Shown: in pieces, positions 57,801 through 64,000 of the stretch
Position numbering within the stretch: position 1 is the first letter of the stretch
Layout of the letters: every line of letters starts with the position of its first letter
Source of the DNA: Heligmosomoides polygyrus polygyrus
Taxonomy: Eukaryota; Nematoda; Chromadorea; Rhabditida; Heligmosomidae
Reading direction: 5' to 3'
Assembly: GCA_947396885.1 (NCBI GenBank)
Contig: OX377201.1
Coordinates: 25,087,923 to 25,151,922, forward strand
DNA length: 64,000 nucleotides
Notes under the pieces: generated by a model
The model's input: only the letters and a program-made list of their open reading frames with translations
Told to the model about the DNA's origin: nothing
The model's database searches: none
Translations under genes and position numbers: made by a program

Positions 57801-58475
57801 CACCCCTGGTCCTCATCGAGGTCATTGCCCTATTCATTAGATACAGAAGATGGCAAAGCAGGATTATCAGGAAACTCCTAAACTACAACTGGTAAATAGA
57901 AAAAAGAGCGGAACAATTGTATTCAGTCTATGCAATGAGCAATACAACATCGATCTCACTGAGTATGCCGAACAATAAAGCAGTAATGGCAACACTATGA
58001 AGCAGGCGGTATGGCTCAAGCACTTCGGGTATGCTTGATGTCGTCAAGCTCGTTTACTGCTGTGATAAGGCGGTTTCGATTAATCATAAGATAAGAGACG
58101 AAACGAGTCACACAGCAAGACCTAGTAAAGGTTTCCATGTTGCTTTTACTAGAAAATATGCAGGTATCATGAGGGACAAAAACATCACTTTTCACGTTTC
58201 TCACTAGTATTTAAAAATATTTATTCGTATTATATACTATTTCCACGCCGAATTGGACACTCAAATCATGGGCACTCTTCTAAGCTAGTTTAACGGAGAA
58301 TTTTGAAATCACAGCACACTCTTTCAAATTTAAAGAAGCTTCTTTTGCATTAGTCATTAGACTTTACATCATTACATTTTCTGCTATTTTTTTGCCATTA
58401 ACGTGATTTGTTCAAGTCCTTTTACTATCACTTTTTGTTTTACCTGCCTAGCAGCACTCTTTGGTAGGATCCTCC

Positions 58476-58685
58476 TCATATTTGGTTCCAGAATTGGTGG
58501 CGTATTGCGATTGGGCTTCCAGGACTGAGCATGTCTACTTGAGCTATTATTCCCTCTAAGCTAGCGCACCTAATTTTATCTCTATTCTCCTGGCTACCTG
58601 TCCTAGTTACCAGTCCCATAGGGTGGCCAGCGTACCGATGTGCCGAAGTTCTGGTATCCACTTTTTACGCATCACAGCTGGCTGA
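58476..58685 (-). other. Short conserved-looking frame, unrecognised
   Basis: Reads VDTRTSAHRYAGHPMGLVTR and on for about 60 codons without stops. It may be a repeat-derived coding fragment. No family named. Confidence 0.2.
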
Positions 58686-58928
58686 TGTGGACAGGTAGCC
58701 TTGGTGTAAATTTGAGCAAGAGTTAGCTACAACTTCACACGTTAAGAGGGGCATGCTCTTTTCTCTCAGCTCAGTTGCAGGTTCTGTGCCATATGTTCCC
58801 TCAGTTTGAAATTGGTTGCCAAAGTGCTGCCAGTGTCAGGTAATCTGTTGTTCTGGTGCTGTTTTCTTTTGTCTTATTGCATGTTGTTCTGACGGTTTTT
58901 ATTCTAGCGCATTGTTTACATCTATTTA

Positions 58929-58963
58929 ATGTATAATTAATTAATTAATTAATTAATTAATTA
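58929..58963. repeat. (ATTA)n microsatellite
   Basis: Eight ATTA units. Confidence 0.9.
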
Positions 58964-59466
58964 AGACTAAATACTCTTCAGTGAGTAATGTAAATTGTTA
59001 AAATATTTTTTGTTCATGAAAAATGTTAGTATGATTTCTTCGAAGTTTTGATTCACTTACCCAATAAGTGGAGACTTTGTTTGAAATTTTATATAAATCT
59101 GATTTCTGAGGAAAAACAATATTTTAGGACATGTTTCAAGAATAAGGGAGACGGCAGTTTTTTGTGTAAAAAAAAAGAAAAAAAGAAATTGTGTAATGCA
59201 CTCGTCCAAGATGTAGCTGCTTTTATTCGATTGATAGCAAAATTACTGCTTGTATAGGGTTTGACACTTAGACGATACAACAAAAAATAGTAAAAAAAAC
59301 ATACATATTTTCACTTTGATGCTTCATGTAAGCAGCATTTACGTTATCAATCAAATTAAAATCGCAACGAGCTTTCCGAGCGCATGGCGCAATCTTGTCT
59401 TTTAATACACTAAATTATTGTTGCATTGCTGCGCTTTAAAACAAAATTTAATCTATTATTTTTCTA

Positions 59467-59512
59467 ATGCAAGCGATAGCCAGCACCTTCTCCGACTGCG
59501 CTACACACGCCA
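59467..59512 (-). repeat. SINE family A head fragment
   Basis: AGCGATAGCCAGCACCTTCT then CCGACTGCGCTACACACGCC is the tRNA-like 5' end only. Confidence 0.6.
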
Positions 59513-60029
59513 ACAAATACACTAGAAAGAAGAGTGAAATCCAATAAAACACTTTCAAAACGAAAGGTAATTGGTGACTGATTTTCTGCAGTTGCAAAGC
59601 TTACGATAGATGGCTTCTGCACAACAGTTGGAGTGTTAGATAAAAAGGAGTTGATTTTAAGAAAGCGACTGCGCAAGACGTCCAAAAATCCGCAACACCT
59701 GCAGCGGCAAATAGCAGCAATTAGGTGGAGTCCGAAAGTCGAGTTGTGGAGCATGAATGCTCTCCTGCTAGCTGGCTGCGCTTGCAACAAAGGAGTGGTT
59801 CGCGTGGGAAGCAGAGACCAACGTTCTTTCTATGGCTGCCTCGACGACGCCTGTTCAAACAATGCGAAGCACTGATACAGCGGCAACTCATCCTCTGCGG
59901 CGATTTCAACCACATCATCTACGGAGCTAAAATATAAGTTAAGAAAATATAAGCTGCCTGGAAGCAGCTCCGCTATAGAAGTGAGGGTGGATATTGCTTA
60001 ATATTAACCTCCACATCACTATGTATCTC
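59513..60029. other. Unassigned region
   Basis: Several short overlapping frames on both strands but no recognised gene. Confidence 0.3.
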
Positions 60030-60380
60030 AGCTCAGCGAGCTGAGCAAGACAACAAAATCACACAATCATGCATATGCTAACCGAGAGTCGAACATGGCT
60101 ACTCCGCGAATTTGCCGCAGTTTGTTCCTACCTATCATTTTGCTTCTAACAAGGGAAGGATACTAGGTGACCATGGGACTTTGAGACGAGACGTATATCA
60201 CTGGATGCGGCTTCGAACGCTGATTCCAAATATAGGTTCCGTTTCTGCTGTGCGCATCCGTGAACGGAGTTATGGACCATTTTCGTACCAGGCTCCTTTG
60301 CCCTCTAGATCCACGCAAAATGGGCCAGTCAGAACAGAGCGAGCTCCAGTAGGGTTGAAACTGCGCGACCAGCCGAGCAG

Positions 60381-60536
60381 GGCGGAGTTGCGTTCTACCC
60401 CCCGTCCTTTAAACAGAGGCGTGGCAAATGTCTGCGTCTCCACTACCTCGTAATGCAGCCGCCTGACTCTCGAGCAAGCCCAGGGGTTATGGGGTGGGCG
60501 GGCCAGGGGGACGAGGGGGTAGAACGCTCGTCCCCC
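60381..60536. mobile_element. 156-bp MITE with 9-bp target duplication
   Basis: The termini GGCGGAGTTGCGTTCTACCC and, mirrored, GGGGGACGAGCGTTCTACCC are flanked by GCCGAGCAG at 60372-60380 and 60537-60545. The opposite arm of FB-3 (near 61490) has the uninterrupted site. An 8-9-bp duplication suggests a hAT- or Merlin-type mobiliser. Confidence 0.85.
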
Positions 60537-60540
60537 GCCG

Positions 60541-60620
60541 AGCAGTTGTGGCGGAGAGGGGTAGAGGGGTGGCGTCGTGAGAAGGGTTCATTTATGGTTC
60601 GACTCCCCTGTAGTGCACTA
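60541..60620 (+). other. tRNA-like sequence, left arm of FB-3
   Basis: TGTGGCGGAGAGGGGTAGAG (A-box-like) and TGGTTCGACTCCC (B box). The mirror copy is at 61421-61500 on the minus strand with TGGCGCAGGGGATAG and GGTTCGACTCCC. Confidence 0.45.
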
Positions 60621-61799
60621 TTCTTTCACTTCCTAAAAAAGATTGCCACGATCAAGCAAAGCTCTCTATGTCAAATCGCAACAGAAAAGGTCACCAGAAA
60701 GGACTCGTCTTCATACTGACAACTCCACACTGGCACGATGATACAATTTATCATGAATAATTGCTAAAAACATGGCGAGAAGACAAACAATGCGTTACAT
60801 CAGCAACTGCAGAATAACACTACGAAATGTTCAAAACATACCAGCTGTTGGCAAAGCGGCTAAAAAAAACATCAGCGCAGCCGCTGTAAGAGCAGTGCTT
60901 TACGATGTCAGTAGGGAAACAATATTGAACTGGTGTACCATGCGTCCCGGGATGACTCTGCAGGTATCCTGCAGCCTACCATGAATACGTGAGAAAAGTT
61001 CTGAATCTTGGGGCAGAAAATTGAGTGTAAATCAGCGATACAATTCGAAGAATTGAGTCGCGGGAGTGAAGTGGGAACTCTATACCGTGCGTCAATACAT
61101 GAGAGGTGAAACGTTTGCACATGCTTTTGAATGGCAAGAAGAAATGTACGTCTAGTGGTTGTATTTCTGATGTTGTTCCTGCTGGAATGTTCATCACTTT
61201 CGCTGGTGAGAAGATAGTTTGGAAGGTAAGTCGGCAGCATTATTCTTACCGACCCCCGTGTGTCGTAAAAAATTCCCTAAGAGGGATGTTTAAGGCACCG
61301 ATCACCCACTTGTAAGCATGAATGGTGGGAACGTGGTAATCGATTTCGCTCAAACCTTGCCATTTGATATGCACAACTTTGGTTGATCGTGGCAGATCTT
61401 TTTTAGGAAGAGCAAAAACCCTACGCCACAGGGGAGTCGAACCACAAACCACCCGTCCCACCACGTCGCCCCTCTATCCCCTGCGCCATCACTGCTCGGC
61501 TAGAAGCGCAGTTTCAATCCTACTTGAGCTCGCTCTTTTGTGATTGGCCAGCTGCGTGGACCTAGAGGTCCACGTAAGCCTGCTATGGAAATGGACCATA
61601 ACTTCGTTCACAGATGCGCGCAGCAGAAAAGGAACCCATATTTGGAATCAGCGTTCGAAGCCGCATCCAGTGGTATACGTCTCGTCTCAAAGTCCCATGG
61701 TCACCTAGTGTCCTTCCCTTGTTAGAAGCAAAAGAATAGGTAGGAACAAACTTCGGCAAATTCGCGGAGCAGTAGCCATGTTCGACTCTCGGTTAGCAT

Positions 61800-62335
61800 A
61801 GGTATGACTGAGTGATTTTGTGTCTTGCTTAGCTCTTCTCGAGGTTGTAGCACGCCTTTATGTATTGGATAACGTTTCGAATGGATCGCCTTCCTCAGGG
61901 CCTGAAAGGGTCAAATCAATAAGGAGTTATCTTACCAAATATTGCCCCAACCTTACAAAATTCATTGTCCAATTCTCTTATTATTGTGGGTTCTCCAGAT
62001 TGGAAACGCTTTAAAAATTGGACATTGAATTTTGTTAGATTATGGCGATATACGATAACTCCTGTTTGACTTAAGCCTTTCAAGCTATGATTTTTAAAAG
62101 TTTGTCCAATCTAGTGAAGCCACAGTCACAGTCCAATCACAAAAAGAAGAAGATTGGACATTGAATTTTGTAAGGTTGAGACGATATTTGGTAGGATAAC
62201 TCCTCATTGATTTGACCCTTTCACGCTCTGAGAAAGCTGATCCAGCCGACAATAAAGACAATAAGACAGCCGTATAACAACCTCGAGAAGGGCTCAGCAA
62301 GACAACAAAATTATGAAAAATTCGTAACTTCAGCA
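61800..62335. repeat. Second inverted repeat overlapping the FB-3 end
   Basis: 61800-61975 (TTGCTTAGCTCTTCTCGAGG, GAAAGGGTCAAATCAATAAG, ATTCATTGTCCAATTC) is mirrored at 62155-62335. A further inverted partial copy lies at 62005-62090. Confidence 0.7.
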
Positions 62336-62527
62336 TCAAAATTTCCTCTCCTAAAGTAGGGTCTCTACAGCAAGTTTTCTTCTTTCTATTTAGAGAGCTG
62401 AATCGGAATTCCTTAAAATTTCCAACAAAAATTGAATGTGTCCAGACACACTCTACTTCACAATTTAAAAAGCTCATTTAGAGGTGGGTCAAAGGATTCA
62501 TGATTCATTAGGATTATGTTATTAGTA

Positions 62528-63001
62528 TTAGGGTGGGCCAAAAGTAATGAGACTCTCCATGCCGTGCGCATATATGTCGCGACTGGAGTCCGGTTTCGTG
62601 CTTCTCGTATTTGAATGTTTGTTTGCTATTTACTGAAGGCCACCTGAGAAGTGACCACTTTCGCCGTTTCCAGAAGCATGCCAAATCCCCAGTCTGTCTC
62701 ACGCCGAAACTCAAGTCTGACGAGTCGACCTGTGTTACGCAAATCTCGCCCAATTCCCAACCCCGAGCAGCCTGGACTCAATACTCACGCAAGATGAGAA
62801 GAACGTCTTCTACCATAACCCTGCCAAGCAGCGAGTCTGGGTGAGGCCTGATGACCTGTTACCTGTTACCGACCTTCGTTCGGCAGGATGTTCACGCCGA
62901 GAAGCACCTTGTGAGCCTTTGAGTCTGCGCCCATGGACCGATATGCTGGAAGCTGTTTCCCAAGAGCACTGCGATGAACTCCAAGGCCATGGTGAACGAA
63001 A
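62528..63001 (+). mobile_element. Internally deleted mariner, copy 2, interrupted
   Basis: The left end TTAGGGTGGGCCAAAAGTAA follows a TA. It matches 47676-48120 throughout, including the missing helix-turn-helix. It reads LTQDEKNVFYHNPAKQRVW and then breaks off at 63001 where another mariner begins. The right half is not in the window. Confidence 0.85.
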
Positions 63002-63034
63002 TATTAGGTTGTAACGAAATAAATGGCACTGAAA

Positions 63035-63076
63035 GCCGAGATATTAACTGTAAATTTAAACAGTTAATATCTCGGC
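63035..63076. repeat. Perfect 17-bp hairpin inside the mariner end
   Basis: GCCGAGATATTAACTGT, an 8-nt loop, then its exact mirror, 31 bases inside the terminus. Confidence 0.9.
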
Positions 63077-63240
63077 TTGTAGGCAAGTTTATTAATTGAA
63101 ATAAAAACCTTCTGATTCTACGCATCTTTGCCAACGTGACACAAGCTTTTTTATCCCAGTAGCATAAAAATCAGAAGTTCTGGAATTGACGAAATCTTCG
63201 AAGGCACTTTCGGCATCCTGTTGGTATTTGAATATTTTCC

Positions 63241-63948
63241 CTACCAAGAAGTCGCCAAGATGCTTGAAGAAATGGTAGTCTGTTGGGAGAGGTCGGGAGA
63301 AAAGGGAGGATGTGGTAGAGTTTCAATGCTCAGCTCATTCAATTTCTGCAACGTCATTCGTGCTACATGGGGGCGAGCATTGTCGTGCAGAAGGAGAACT
63401 CGCCTTCGGTTTACCAAGGCCGGCCGGATATCCTTCAACTTTTTCATCATTTCTTCAATTTCAATGCAGTACTTCTCTGCCGTGATGGATTCACTGGGAG
63501 GGAGGAAGCTGTGGTGAATAATTCCCAGCGAACACCACCATACTGTCACCATTACTTTCTTTTGGTGCAATTCCGGCTTCGCAAAAACCTTGGGGCTCTC
63601 ATCGCTGTCCACCCACTGTGCCGATCGTCGCCTGTTGTCGTACATTATCCATTTCTCGCCACAGGTTACGATGCGATCAAGGAATGGGTCCATTTCGTTC
63701 CGTAGAAGGAGTGCGGACGAGATCTCATATCGTCGGTTTCTTTGCTCCTCAGACAGCTCGTGAGGCACCCATCTTTCCAGCTTTTTGGTCTTTCCAATTT
63801 CCTTTAGATGCCGGGCAGCTGTGTTGTGACTGACGCCAAGAACCTTCGCTATCTCCCTGGTACCTTTGTGTGGATCCTCCTCTACCACATCTCTCAGCTT
63901 GTCCTCATCAACATCACTATGCCTCCCACGACCTTCATGTTCTTCCAA
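63241..63948 (-). pseudogene. Mariner transposase, open for 235 codons but catalytically broken
   Basis: The longest clean transposase frame in the window. It is open upstream to the window edge, so the annotated start is not the real one. D,D34D is broken twice: first acid D to G in CGEKW, and a one-base frame change just before the third acid. Confidence 0.88.
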
Positions 63949-64000
63949 GCTCTCATCTCCATTCCGGAACTTCTGATACCAACGATACGGTGTCCGAATT

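Larger units (their letters stand above)
60030..61845. repeat. Foldback transposon FB-3 with DDE-transposase remnant
   Basis: The outer arms 60030-60380 and 61485-61845 are mirrored (GAGCAAGACAACAAAATCAC, CCGAGAGTCGAACATGG, CTAGGTGACCATGGGACTTT). Pairing continues through tRNA-like segments to about 60625 and 61420. The 0.8-kb core carries, on the minus strand at 61197-60976, MNIPAGTTSEIQPLDV followed by FFLPFKSM, the signature of Tc5/pogo-type DDE transposases. C. elegans Tc4 and Tc5 also have very long inverted repeats. Confidence 0.75.
63004..64000 (-). mobile_element. Mariner close to the Hsmar1/bandit group, runs off the window
   Basis: Terminus TTAGGTTGTAACGAAATAAA after TA at 63002-63003. 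The transposase is read from the window end downward: WYQKFRNGDESLEEHEGRG, the helix-turn-helix GTREIAKVLGVSHNTAARHL, WVPHELSEEQ, VTCGEKWIMYDNRRRSAQW, LLLHDNARPHVA and SPDLS, then a frameshift before DYHFFKHL. The first catalytic aspartate is glycine (CGEKW). The resemblance to human Hsmar1 and the hookworm bandit mariner is from memory. Confidence 0.9.

Overview
This window looks like a repeat-rich parasitic nematode genome, probably a clade V strongylid such as a hookworm or a relative. The evidence is short GT-AG introns, a TTTTCAG acceptor directly before a start codon (spliced-leader style), a gene resembling a nematode-specific family (DUF1647-like), RTE and CR1-like LINEs, several mariner families and many copies of a roughly 300-bp tRNA-derived SINE. 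No bacterial operons, phage or CRISPR were seen. The organism call is inference.

Host genes. Two host genes can be defended. The larger is on the minus strand from about 45.7 kb down to 24.9 kb. I rebuilt it from nine small exons whose GT/AG boundaries and codon phases all agree (1,026 coding bases, 341 codons plus stop). Two weaker upstream exon candidates lie at 47.4 and 49.0 kb. Its product resembles the nematode DUF1647, glycosyltransferase-like proteins. Seven of its eight introns hold recognisable mobile DNA: SINEs, a mariner, an RTE fragment, foldback elements, a SINE dimer and a young LTR retrotransposon. The second gene (21032-21386, plus strand) has two exons and encodes a 99-residue secreted, cysteine-containing peptide. 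An orphan exon-like block lies at 2592-2877.

Layout. 1-2356: RTE-type LINE, cut by the window edge. 2859-4279: large inverted repeat with tRNA-like sequence in its arms. 4671-4833: 41-bp minisatellite. 6.3-8.6 kb: SINE pieces and a hairpin. 8.9-10.2 kb: CR1-like LINE. 12.7-17.1 kb: a minus-strand CR1-like LINE split by a near full-length RTE copy with a 21-bp target duplication. 17.9-19.0 kb and 23.4-23.75 kb: RTE-1-like fragments. 19.3-20.4 kb: mariner. 21.0-21.4 kb: secreted peptide gene. 24.9-45.7 kb: the DUF1647-like gene and its filled introns. 46-49 kb: split SINE, internally deleted mariner and candidate 5' exons. 49.6-55.2 kb: a giant palindromic element family with a 200-N assembly gap. 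56-59.5 kb: SINEs and unrecognised AT-rich DNA. 60.0-62.3 kb: foldback with DDE-transposase remnants and a 156-bp insertion. 62.5-64 kb: mariner inserted into mariner.

Interaction. Most of the DNA is transposon on transposon. Several nests preserve exact target duplications or an empty site, so the order of insertion can be read. The best leads are the intronic gag-only LTR element with 99.7% identical LTRs and a dispersed CTGTANTG octamer, the palindrome families that share one iterated module, and the fact that unrelated palindromes carry tRNA-like (Pol III) sequences.
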